Source: Treponema sp.
GTDB lineage: Bacteria > Spirochaetota > Spirochaetia > Treponematales > Breznakiellaceae
Assembly (NCBI GenBank): GCA_031258505.1
Contig: JAIRMT010000089.1
Coordinates: forward strand, 1 to 11,060
Reading direction: 5' to 3'
Length of the DNA stretch: 11,060 nucleotides
How positions within the stretch are numbered: the first letter of the stretch is position 1; the number at the start of each line of letters is the position of its first letter. A program made the position numbers and the translations under genes. Shown one piece after another: positions 1 through 6,329 of this stretch. A model generated the notes under the pieces. It ran no database searches. It was not told the DNA's origin and worked only from the letters and a program-made list of their open reading frames with translations.

Positions 1-41
1 AGGAATTCGGACTCTCCGGTGGAAAATACGTCTCTGTTCAT
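1..41 (-). CDS. Start of an unidentified gene, truncated by the window edge
   Basis: An ATG at 41-39 opens a minus-strand frame reading MNRDVFSTGESEF, which runs off the window after 13 codons. It is preceded by a purine-rich ribosome site (AGAGAGG, 48-54) six nt from the ATG. Further upstream are a small hairpin (59-73) and a sigma70-like promoter (123-151), which would give a 5' leader of about 75 nt. Thirteen residues are too few to identify a family. The combined promoter, leader and ribosome site is the reason for calling it. The 21-bp palindrome array lies just upstream of its promoter, so this gene is the natural candidate for control by that array. Confidence 0.5.
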   Translation of the reverse strand, partial: MNRDVFSTGESEF

Positions 42-58
42 AATTAACCTCTCTTTTA

Positions 59-73
59 GCCGCTTTTAGCGGC
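59..73 (-). promoter_or_regulatory. Small hairpin in the leader of the gene starting at 41
   Basis: GCCGC-TTTTA-GCGGC forms a perfect 5-bp GC stem with a 5-nt loop. On the minus strand it ends 4 nt before the AGAGAGG ribosome site of the gene starting at 41, so it would sit in that mRNA's leader. No T-run follows on either strand, so I do not call it a terminator. Any role in translation is inference. Confidence 0.3.
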
Positions 74-88
74 AGTTTATCGAATACG

Positions 89-442
89 TCAGCGGGAAAT
101 ATTGATACTCACGCTGGCACCAATGATACCTCTTCTTTCTGTTTTTGTAAAGTAAGCGCATTGCCGTCCTGTCGGGAACTTTTGCCGACATGTCGGGAGC
201 TTTTGCCGACATGTCGGGAACTTTTGCCGACATGTCGGGAACTTCTGCCGACATGTCGGGAAGTTTCGCCGACATGTCGGGAAGTTTCGCCGACATGTCG
301 GGAAGTTTTGCCGACATGTCGGGAAGTTTTGCCGACATGTCGGGAAGTTTTGCCGACATGTCGGGAAGTTCTGCCTGACGGATGTAACACGATGCGCATC
401 ATCCAAACCCCCGCTTCTGTACGAAATACGACTACGTATCAT
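89..442 (-). CDS. Possible small Cys-rich heptad-repeat protein encoded through the 21-bp array
   Basis: An ATG at 442-440 is preceded by AAGGAG (448-453) at a 5-nt spacing, the best-placed ribosome site of any frame across the array. The 117-residue product has a unique N-terminus of about 22 residues (MIRSRISYRSGGLDDAHRV). It then has about ten copies of a Cys-Arg-Gln-Asn/Lys-Phe-Pro-Thr heptad, one Cys per unit, and a unique C-terminus of about 25 residues. No signal peptide or known domain is visible. Against it: the repeat is open in several frames simply because 21 is divisible by 3, no strong promoter is visible upstream, and the promoter at 123-151 lies inside its 3' end. If it is not a gene, 42-600 is a gene-less stretch holding the array and an inverted repeat. 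No function is assigned. Confidence 0.3.
   Translation of the reverse strand: MIRSRISYRSGGLDDAHRVTSVRQNFPTCRQNFPTCRQNFPTCRQNFPTCRRNFPTCRRNFPTCRQKFPTCRQKFPTCRQKLPTCRQKFPTGRQCAYFTKTERRGIIGASVSINISR
123..151 (-). promoter_or_regulatory. Sigma70-like promoter for the gene starting at 41
   Basis: On the minus strand, TTTACA (146-151; 5 of 6 to consensus) and TATCAT (123-128; 5 of 6) are separated by exactly 17 bp. The start site would be near 116. The -35 box lies about 11 bp from the first unit of the 21-bp array, so proteins bound to the array would sit directly upstream of RNA polymerase. Confidence 0.55.
163..372. repeat. 21-bp tandem array, 10 units, each with a palindromic core
   Basis: GCC starts each unit at 163, 184, 205, 226, 247, 268, 289, 310, 331 and 352, a strict 21-bp period. 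Units 2-10 share GCCGACATGTCGGG, which contains the perfect 12-bp palindrome CCGACATGTCGG. Unit 1, next to the -35 box at 146-151, is degenerate (GTCCTGTC in place of GACATGTC). A decayed fragment starts at 373. The linkers drift along the array, from GAGCTTTT and GAACTTTT to GAAGTTTC and GAAGTTTT, while the core stays fixed. A 21-bp period is two helical turns, so all the dyads face the same side of the DNA. Because 21 is a multiple of three, the array is open in several frames on both strands as a 7-residue repeat. It could be an operator array, a partition or iteron-like site, or a coding or neutral satellite. Confidence 0.95.
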
Positions 443-476
443 CTTATCTCCTTACAAGTATAGTGTCGGAATCCCA

Positions 477-571
477 CGCCGTTGCTTCGGCACAGTTTGG
501 CGACCCTGAAAATGCTACGCATTTCCTTATTCGGATCGCCAAACCGTCGTAAACAGCCGGAACGTTAGGCG
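477..571. repeat. Large imperfect inverted repeat / hairpin element downstream of aspS
   Basis: The centre is GCATTT and its partner around a 3-nt loop (about 508-524). This sits inside a second stem, TTTGGCGACCC (496-506) against GGATCGCCAAA (533-543), with one mismatch. Weaker outer arms (CGCC/GTT/CGGC at 477-491 against GCCGG/AAC/GGCG at 555-571) extend the symmetry to about 95 bp. It starts about 30 nt after the aspS stop codon. No T-run follows on either strand, so it is not a standard intrinsic terminator. It could protect the 3' end of the long gat-aspS mRNA, or be a mobile REP- or MITE-like palindrome. Confidence 0.6.
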
Positions 572-600
572 AAGTACCTCCCGTTCAGATACTGTTGCTG

Positions 601-1917
601 TTAGGGTTCTACCCGTTTCCGGTCCCGGGGGAAGAGGCTGGCTTCTTTTACGTTGGCGAGGCTGAGGATTTTTTGGGTAAGGCGCTCGCAGCCAATGGCA
701 AAACCGCCATGCGGCGGGCAGCCGTACTTCAGGAGTTTGAGGTAGCCGCTGAAACTTTCTGGCTTGAGGCCAAAGCGCGGGAGGGTTTCAAGAAAGGCGT
801 TGTAGTCGTGCTGGCGTCTGCCGCCTGTGGTGATTTCAAGGCCGCGGAACAGGGCGTCAAAGCTCATGGTGGAGGCGGCTTTGCCGTCGCCGGTGTCCTT
901 GGGGTAAGTGTAAAAGGGCCGGTAGCGACGGGGGAATTCGTTGACAAACACGAGATCGCTGCTGTGTTCACGCATTGCCCAGTTGCAGATAAAGCGCTCG
1001 GCTTCTGGGTTGATGTCGAAGATGCGCGCGGTTTGTCCTTTGCCCTTGACAGCTTCCGCCGATGCGATTTTCACAGCCTCCTCATACGGTACAATGGGAG
1101 CCTTTGCAACCATGTCCGGGTTGGGAACGCTTGCACCATGCAGGGCGAGTTCCGCGCTGTTTTTTCGCGCCACTTCCTCGAAAATATGGGCGAGTGCTCC
1201 GCGTTCCAGTTCGATGAGGTCTAGTTCCGACTCGATAAAGCCCATCTCTACGTCCAGCGACACATACTCGTTGAGGTGTCGGGGCGTGTCGTGCTTTTCG
1301 GCGCGGTACGCGGGAGCTATCTCAAATACCCGCTCCATGCCGCTTGCAACCATTGTCTCCTTATAAAACTGCGGCGACTGGGCAAGGTAGACCTTGCGGT
1401 CAAAGTAATCAACCGCGAAAAGCTCGGCGCCGCCTTCGGTACTGCTTCCAACGAGCTTACTTGTTTTTATCTCAATAAAATCCTGTGAGCGCAGATATGC
1501 GCTAAACGCCTCGATAATCGTGGCCTGTATCCTGAAAATGGCCTGCACTTTGGGGTGGCGCACGGAAAGCCCCCGGTGATCGAGTATGGTCTCAAGCCCG
1601 ACCTTTGTTGGATCGCCGTTTACCTGATAGGGCAGGTCTGGCGCGGCTTTTGACAGGTAGACGAGCGTTTTCACCCTAACTTCAGCTCCGCCCGGGGCTT
1701 TTTCGTTTAGGGCTGCTATCCCCTGAACCTTGATGACTGATTCAAGCGTAAGGTCTGGCTTTTCCTCAAACACAAGCTGAACCATACCTGAGCGGTCGCG
1801 GAGTATCACAAAGCTGATTCCGCCAAGCTCGCGGATGCGGTGTACCCAGCCCTGCATGGTGATTTCAGGGTCGCCTTGTTTAGCGGCTTGTAAAATGTCT
1901 TTTGCTAAAACACGCAT
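601..1917 (-). CDS. aspS: Aspartyl-tRNA synthetase, archaeal type, predicted non-discriminating (Asp/Asn)
   Basis: This cytosolic class II synthetase makes Asp-tRNA from Asp and ATP. The 438-residue length fits the compact archaeal/eukaryotic-type AspRS, which lacks the large insertion of the usual bacterial enzyme. An N-terminal OB-fold anticodon-binding domain (about 15-95) precedes the catalytic domain. That domain shows the Asp-binding QSPQFYKE (180-187), motif 2 with YRAE (204-207), motif 3 GGFAIGCERL (404-413) and an intact FPRDR C-terminus. His26 (GWVHRIRELGG) and Pro75 (KAPGG) match the residues that mark archaeal-type enzymes charging tRNA-Asn as well as tRNA-Asp; discriminating relatives have Trp and Lys there. 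The start at 1917 is set by GGAGG six nt upstream and by family alignment. Upstream in-frame codons only shadow gatB. The gene overlaps the end of gatB by 13 nt and follows gatCAB, the amidating partner. Confidence 0.95.
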   Translation of the reverse strand: MRVLAKDILQAAKQGDPEITMQGWVHRIRELGGISFVILRDRSGMVQLVFEEKPDLTLESVIKVQGIAALNEKAPGGAEVRVKTLVYLSKAAPDLPYQVNGDPTKVGLETILDHRGLSVRHPKVQAIFRIQATIIEAFSAYLRSQDFIEIKTSKLVGSSTEGGAELFAVDYFDRKVYLAQSPQFYKETMVASGMERVFEIAPAYRAEKHDTPRHLNEYVSLDVEMGFIESELDLIELERGALAHIFEEVARKNSAELALHGASVPNPDMVAKAPIVPYEEAVKIASAEAVKGKGQTARIFDINPEAERFICNWAMREHSSDLVFVNEFPRRYRPFYTYPKDTGDGKAASTMSFDALFRGLEITTGGRRQHDYNAFLETLPRFGLKPESFSGYLKLLKYGCPPHGGFAIGCERLTQKILSLANVKEASLFPRDRKRVEP

Positions 1918-3398
1918 GATGCGCCTCCAATCAACGCTTCCATCTGTTCTCCCACAATGCGCGGGTCGGCGCGGCCTCCGGTCTTTGCCAGCGCCTTGCC
2001 CACCAGATACGCGGTGAGACTGCGGCGGCGCTTGGCGTTGCCAGCCTTGTTTGCAGCGAGGACTTCGGCAAAGGTCGCTGCTTCTTCTGTATGAACGGAG
2101 CAAAGCACCTCGGCGATTTTTTCAGGATCGGTGAGTTGCTCAAGGTCTTTTTCTTTGATGATGATGTCCGGGTCGCGGTCTTCGGCAATGGCAATTTCCA
2201 TAGCCTGCTTTGCGTTCTTTGTCGAGACACGGCCTGTAGCAGTCATAAGTACGAGCGAGGCAAGCCGCGCCGGAGTGAGCTTAAAGGCGGCTATGTTGGA
2301 GAGCGGGATGTTTTCACGCTGGAGTATGTGTTTGATGTCAGTGAGCAGCCAGTTTGCTACGCGAGTGGCGGCATCCTGTTGGGGTAGCGGCGCGGCTTTA
2401 ACAGCAGCTTCAAAATAGTCGGCAAAGGCGCGTTCTTCACAGAGAACATCAGCCTGATTATAGGAAAGAGCGTACTCAGTCTGGAGCCGCTGCCGGCGCG
2501 GAACAGGCAGTTCCACCAGAGTAGCTTCTACTGATTCGAGAAAAGCAGGGTCTGGGGAAAACACGGGGAGGTCAGGCTCTGGGAAGTAGCGGTAGTCCTG
2601 GGCGTTTTCCTTAGTACGCATTGGTTCAGTTTGATCGCGGTTCTGATTCCATAAGCGCGTTTCCTGCGTTACCTGCCTGCCCGCATCAAGGAGTTCGCTC
2701 TGGCGCGCAATCTCGTAGTTGAGGCCAAGACGCACAAAGCGGGAGGAGTTTAGGTTCTTTATCTCAACCTTACGTCCTAGCCCTTTGCCGGGAAGGTTAA
2801 TCGAAACATTGGCGTCAGCGCGTAAAGAGCCTTCTTCCATGTTACCGTCGCAGACGCCGAGGTAGCGAACCATGCGGCGCAGTTGCTGGATAAACACCTC
2901 AGCCTCTTCGCCCGTCTCCATATCAGGCTCGCTTACGATTTCAAGGAGCGAAACGCCAGCGCGGTTATAATCAAGGAGCGAAACTGTGCCGGTATGTATC
3001 ATTTTGCCTGCATCTTCCTCAAGATGGCACTCCTTGATCCGCACACGCTTCTGTATCTTTTTACCCATGTTCTCGCTGTCAAGGTCGATGTAACCTTCCT
3101 GCCCCAGAGGAGCGGCGAACTGGGAAATCTGATAGTTCTTGGGCATATCGGGATAGAAATATTGCTTGCGGTCGAACCATGTCTTTTCAGGGATATGGCA
3201 GTTGAGCGCCCGTGCCACTGTACAGCCCATACGCATGGCCTCAATGTTGAGGGCGGGAAGCACACCCGGATAGCCCATACAGACTGGACATACGTTGGTA
3301 TTCGGCTCGTCGCCAAACGCCGAGCGGCAGCCGCAGAACACTTTGGTTTTGGTTAAGAGGTGAATATGAACTTCAAGCCCAATAAACGATTGATACAT
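1905..3398 (-). CDS. gatB: Asp-tRNA(Asn)/Glu-tRNA(Gln) amidotransferase subunit B
   Basis: GatB is the kinase and tRNA-binding subunit of GatCAB. It activates the side chain of Asp-tRNA-Asn or Glu-tRNA-Gln with ATP and receives ammonia channelled from GatA. The 497 residues cover the whole family. The N-terminal GLEVH (7-11) is followed by a four-Cys metal site, CGC at 22-24 and CPVC at 37-40. Then come DRKQYFYPDMPKNYQ (76-90), HLEEDAGK (125-132), RADANVSI (193-200), EIKNLNSSR (212-220) and DYRYFPEPDLP (268-278). A C-terminal helical and YqeY-like tail for tRNA binding follows (about 300-490). The ATG at 3398 has AAAGGAG about nine nt upstream. It lies 25 nt after gatA and overlaps aspS by 13 nt; the aspS ribosome site lies inside its last codons. 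Confidence 0.97.
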   Translation of the reverse strand: MYQSFIGLEVHIHLLTKTKVFCGCRSAFGDEPNTNVCPVCMGYPGVLPALNIEAMRMGCTVARALNCHIPEKTWFDRKQYFYPDMPKNYQISQFAAPLGQEGYIDLDSENMGKKIQKRVRIKECHLEEDAGKMIHTGTVSLLDYNRAGVSLLEIVSEPDMETGEEAEVFIQQLRRMVRYLGVCDGNMEEGSLRADANVSINLPGKGLGRKVEIKNLNSSRFVRLGLNYEIARQSELLDAGRQVTQETRLWNQNRDQTEPMRTKENAQDYRYFPEPDLPVFSPDPAFLESVEATLVELPVPRRQRLQTEYALSYNQADVLCEERAFADYFEAAVKAAPLPQQDAATRVANWLLTDIKHILQRENIPLSNIAAFKLTPARLASLVLMTATGRVSTKNAKQAMEIAIAEDRDPDIIIKEKDLEQLTDPEKIAEVLCSVHTEEAATFAEVLAANKAGNAKRRRSLTAYLVGKALAKTGGRADPRIVGEQMEALIGGASCVF

Positions 3399-3423
3399 TC
3401 TTTAAGACTCCTTTGTTATAAAT

Positions 3424-4896
3424 TTATGCGGGCCAGAAGGAACGGTAGCCGCTGGGGTGTGGAAAGGGATGCGCCTTTTCGTAAGCATTCACGATGTTGA
3501 AAAGCGTTCCTTCGGCAAAAGCGCGTCCGAGTACCTGCATTCCCACTGGAAGACCGCCTTCGACGCTCACGGGGAAGGCCAGAGCAGGGAGGCCGGCGAG
3601 GTTTGCGCAACAGGTGTAGAGGTCCGCGGCTTTTTGAGCAAAGGGCGACAGCGCGCTTGGGCCGCGATCAAAGGCGCGGGTGGGGAATACGGGTAACAGA
3701 ATCGCGTCGCATTGCGGGGCTGTGTTGTTGTAGTCGGCGTCGCCCAGAAGCGCCTCAAAGTTACGGCGTATGCCGGCGCGGATGCGCTGGGCGCGGAGAT
3801 AGTAACGATCCTGAAAACCAGCGCGTAACACAAAGGTTCCCAAAAGGATACGGAGCTTTACTTCGTCCCCCAGTCCGTCTGAACGCGCCTTGTCGATAAG
3901 GTCGTCGGGGTTTTCAGCCCAGTCCGGGCGCTTGCCATAGCGGATACTGTCAAAACGCGCAAGATTTGCGCTTGCTTCAGCAGTCGCTATCGTATAATAG
4001 GCTGGAACGCCGTACTTAAGGCTGGGGATTTCCACATCAACAAGCGTATATCCCAGCGCGGCAAGGTTTTTCTTCGCGGTCTCAAAGCCGCAGCGAACCT
4101 CGTCTTCAAGTAAGGCGGCTTGTGCGGCAACCTCAAGGTTAGCATCGCCCTCGTCGTGGGCAGCGGCGGCAATGGCTTTGGCGATGGATTCCGCCGAAAG
4201 CACGCCAATCACTGCTGGATCGGCTTTGCCATAGAGCGGCGGCGCAGCAGGCGGCGCAGCGAGAGAGGTTTCATCCATCGGGTCTTTGCCCCGAATCGTG
4301 TTAAACACCTGCCGGCAACGCTCGGTTGTATCGGCAAGCACACCGATTCCCTCAAGGCTTGAGGCATAGGCTACAAGGCCAAAGCGGGACACGGCGCCGT
4401 AGGTGGGTTTCAGCCCCACAATTCCACAGAACGCGGCTGGCTGACGTATGGAACCGCCCGTGTCTGAACCGAGAGCGAAGGGAACAAGCCCCGCCGCGAC
4501 TGCGGCTGCTGAACCACCAGAGGAACCGCCGGATACACGGCTCTGGTCCCAGGGGTTGTTCGTGCGCTGTATGGCGGAATTGTCGGTTGAGGAACCCATG
4601 CCAAACTCATCAAGGTTGGTTTTGCCGATTATCCATGCGCCCTGGTCTTCCAGTTTCCGCACTGCTGTGGCTGTATAGGGCGAGCGGAACGCTGCGAGCA
4701 GTTTCGAGCCGCAGCTTAGGACAAGGTCCTTCACAGCGATGTTGTCTTTGACAGCAAAGGGAAGCCGGCGCAACGCGCCTGTATCCGCCTGTTTAAGTTC
4801 AGCCGCGATTACAGCATCGTCTTTCAGTTCAATAAAAGCGCCAATCTTCGCTTCCCACTCTTTGCAGTATGATAAAAATTCTTCAGGTGATGTCAT
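3424..4896 (-). CDS. gatA: Asp-tRNA(Asn)/Glu-tRNA(Gln) amidotransferase subunit A (glutaminase)
   Basis: GatA is the amidase-signature subunit of GatCAB. It hydrolyses glutamine to supply ammonia for converting Asp-tRNA-Asn or Glu-tRNA-Gln. It has 490 residues, normal for the family. The Ser-cisSer-Lys triad is complete: Lys50 in PFAVKDNI, Ser125 in GGSSGGSAA and the nucleophile Ser149 in DTGGSIRQPA. The 24- and 99-residue spacings match the family. GKTNLDEFGMGSS (91-103) and GIVGLKPTYG (158-167) are also typical. The ATG at 4896 has GGAG five nt upstream, and only 11 nt separate it from gatC, so the two are almost certainly cotranscribed. Confidence 0.97.
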   Translation of the reverse strand: MTSPEEFLSYCKEWEAKIGAFIELKDDAVIAAELKQADTGALRRLPFAVKDNIAVKDLVLSCGSKLLAAFRSPYTATAVRKLEDQGAWIIGKTNLDEFGMGSSTDNSAIQRTNNPWDQSRVSGGSSGGSAAAVAAGLVPFALGSDTGGSIRQPAAFCGIVGLKPTYGAVSRFGLVAYASSLEGIGVLADTTERCRQVFNTIRGKDPMDETSLAAPPAAPPLYGKADPAVIGVLSAESIAKAIAAAAHDEGDANLEVAAQAALLEDEVRCGFETAKKNLAALGYTLVDVEIPSLKYGVPAYYTIATAEASANLARFDSIRYGKRPDWAENPDDLIDKARSDGLGDEVKLRILLGTFVLRAGFQDRYYLRAQRIRAGIRRNFEALLGDADYNNTAPQCDAILLPVFPTRAFDRGPSALSPFAQKAADLYTCCANLAGLPALAFPVSVEGGLPVGMQVLGRAFAEGTLFNIVNAYEKAHPFPHPSGYRSFWPA

Positions 4897-4907
4897 ATTT
4901 ACTCCAG

Positions 4908-5216
4908 TTACAGCACGTTGGGAACAACGACAAACTGTCCATCCCGTTCACCCGCGCTGTTAAGCATGGTTTCACTGCCCAAAGCCTGATTGACTCCATG
5001 CGTGTCTGGTCGGAAGTAGGTAGCGGGAACGGTTCGGGCTGAACCGGAAATCTGGGTGATAGGCGCGGCAAAGGCTGCTGTATCCTCGTCAGCCGACTGC
5101 ATGGCGGCAAAAAAGCCGAGCATCTGTTCAAAAGCTGGGAACGCGGCATCAAGCGCCTTGTCATCAAGGTTAAGATGGGCAAGCGCGGCAGTTTCCCGCA
5201 AATCTTCAATTTTCAT
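4908..5216 (-). CDS. gatC: Asp-tRNA(Asn)/Glu-tRNA(Gln) amidotransferase subunit C
   Basis: GatC is the small subunit that wraps between GatA and GatB and stabilises the complex. It has 102 residues, the normal size. The N-terminal helical part (about 1-45, with LAHLNLDD) and the C-terminal FRPD and ERDGQFVVVPNVL match the usual GatC pattern of LREDxV followed by RDGxFFxVPxVL. No Shine-Dalgarno site is visible before the ATG at 5216. Instead a promoter-like TTGACA with a weak extended -10 (5223-5251) places transcription start at or next to the ATG. It begins the gatC-gatA-gatB-aspS block, 66 nt after the permease gene. Confidence 0.95.
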   Translation of the reverse strand: MKIEDLRETAALAHLNLDDKALDAAFPAFEQMLGFFAAMQSADEDTAAFAAPITQISGSARTVPATYFRPDTHGVNQALGSETMLNSAGERDGQFVVVPNVL

Positions 5217-5222
5217 AGAAGA

Positions 5223-5251
5223 AGATTCTCATGTGCGAAAACCACTGTCAA
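5223..5251 (-). promoter_or_regulatory. Possible promoter for gatC (perfect -35, weak extended -10)
   Basis: On the minus strand TTGACA (5246-5251) is followed, after 17 bp ending in TGA, by GAATCT (5223-5228). The -35 is perfect. The -10 is poor (2 of 6) but has an extended TGN. An alternative GAGAAT (5225-5230) is a better hexamer but gives a 15-bp spacer. Either choice puts the start site at about 5216-5218, at the gatC ATG. Read-through from the upstream genes would make this an internal promoter. Confidence 0.4.
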
Positions 5252-5282
5252 GCGCCACACAAGCTCATGAGATTAAGAAAAC

Positions 5283-6233
5283 TTACCGGTAAGTGATTCG
5301 TGGATCAGCGATGGCGTAGAGTATGTCCGAGAGGAGGCTGGCCAGAAGCGTAAGCAGCGCAGCCATGAGGGTAATGCCCATCAGCACTGGATAGTCCCGA
5401 CTGAGAATGGAGTTAATCGTGAGCCGACCAATGCCGGGCCATGAAAAGATTTGCTCAGTAACAATCGCACCGCCAAAGAGTCCGGGAAGTTCAATGCCTA
5501 CGAGAGTGATAAGCGGGATCAGAGCGTTACGAAAGGCATGAACGCTGAGTCGTCTGAACAACGATGCGCCTTTGGCTGCGGCTGTTCGCAGGTACTCTTC
5601 CTGTAACACGTCCAGCATGGCCGAGCGGACGTAGCGGGTAAAGCGTCCAACAGTGTGTATCGCCAGCGTTACGCAGGGAAGCGCGAGGTGGCGGAGCGTA
5701 TCAAGGGGAGCGCGTTCAGCGCCCAGCGTGAACATACCGCTTGAGGGGAACAGCTTGAGTTTCACGCTGAACACATACACAAGCCCCAGTCCCAGAAAAA
5801 AGTTCGGGGCTGAAACGCCCACAAAGCCGCTCAAGGCGACAACGCGGTCAATGAGTGCGTCCCGCTTAACCGCGCTCAAAATCCCCAGCGGAACAGCCGC
5901 GAGGAGGCCGAGAGCGAGTGCGCTTCCCATAAGTAGCACCGTAGCTGGAATACGTTCCATGATCAGCTCGCTTACAGGCTGGTAAGAAACGTATGAATAG
6001 CCCCAGTTACCCTTGAGCGCGTTTAGTAGCCACGTTGTGTACTGCCGGAACAGCGGCGCGTCCAGCCCCATGTTGCGTTCTATGGCAGCGCGCGCCGCCG
6101 GCGTCATGGTGGGATTCACCATCAGGTCGAGTGGGCTGCCGGGCGCAAGCCGAATCAGCGCGAAGTTCACGATGGAAACTCCGAAAAGCAGGGGTAACAT
6201 AACTAAGGTTCTGCGTATAAGAAAGTTTTTCAC
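5283..6233 (-). CDS. OppB/DppB-type ABC transporter permease
   Basis: This is an inner-membrane channel subunit of a peptide or nickel-type ABC importer. The 316 residues match the family. A first membrane helix (about 8-29) ends in the typical LIRLAPGSP. A periplasmic loop with GLDAPLFRQY follows. The transport domain comes next, with helices near 98-121, 133-157, 184-198, 238-258 and 284-307. The cytoplasmic EAA loop (about 212-240, EEYLRTAAAKGAS...FRNALIP) and EQIFSWPGIGRL (260-271) are diagnostic. The start is GTG at 6233, with GGAG seven nt upstream. It lies 96 nt after the ATPase gene. The second permease, the substrate-binding protein and OppD are absent nearby, so the substrate cannot be named and the complex must be completed from elsewhere, if it works. 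Confidence 0.9.
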   Translation of the reverse strand: MKNFLIRRTLVMLPLLFGVSIVNFALIRLAPGSPLDLMVNPTMTPAARAAIERNMGLDAPLFRQYTTWLLNALKGNWGYSYVSYQPVSELIMERIPATVLLMGSALALGLLAAVPLGILSAVKRDALIDRVVALSGFVGVSAPNFFLGLGLVYVFSVKLKLFPSSGMFTLGAERAPLDTLRHLALPCVTLAIHTVGRFTRYVRSAMLDVLQEEYLRTAAAKGASLFRRLSVHAFRNALIPLITLVGIELPGLFGGAIVTEQIFSWPGIGRLTINSILSRDYPVLMGITLMAALLTLLASLLSDILYAIADPRITYR

Positions 6234-6289
6234 AGGGTTTCTCCAGTCTGAATGTCAATAATTTATTTATTTGCCGTATAAAAATTTGT

Positions 6290-6298
6290 ATCATACCA
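6290..6298 (-). promoter_or_regulatory. Possible extended -10 promoter before the permease gene
   Basis: In the AT-rich 96-nt gap before the permease gene, the minus strand reads TGG-TATGAT, an extended -10 with a 5-of-6 hexamer. No good -35 is visible. The start site would be near 6283, about 50 nt before the GTG. The call rests on one element only. Confidence 0.25.
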
Positions 6299-6329
6299 TG
6301 GATTGATATATTCCCCATCCGCACAGATT

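Noticed and set aside
163..372. CRISPR array
   Set aside because: The units are back to back with 21-bp period and no unique spacers. There are no cas genes in the window.
190..378. Plus-strand repeat protein (MSGxFAD heptads)
   Set aside because: The frame starts inside the array with no ribosome site. It is open only because the 21-bp unit lacks a stop in several frames.
595..1224. 209-codon plus-strand frame opposite aspS
   Set aside because: It is antisense to strongly conserved AspRS sequence, and its own product shows no recognisable motif.
1918..2103. N-terminal extension of aspS by 62 codons
   Set aside because: The added residues are gatB read out of frame. The family start MRVLAKD at 1917 has a GGAGG site.
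5227..5272. TCTCATG/CATGAGA inverted repeat as a terminator after the permease gene
   Set aside because: The stem is 7 bp with a loop over 30 nt and no T-run. It overlaps the gatC promoter elements and may be chance.
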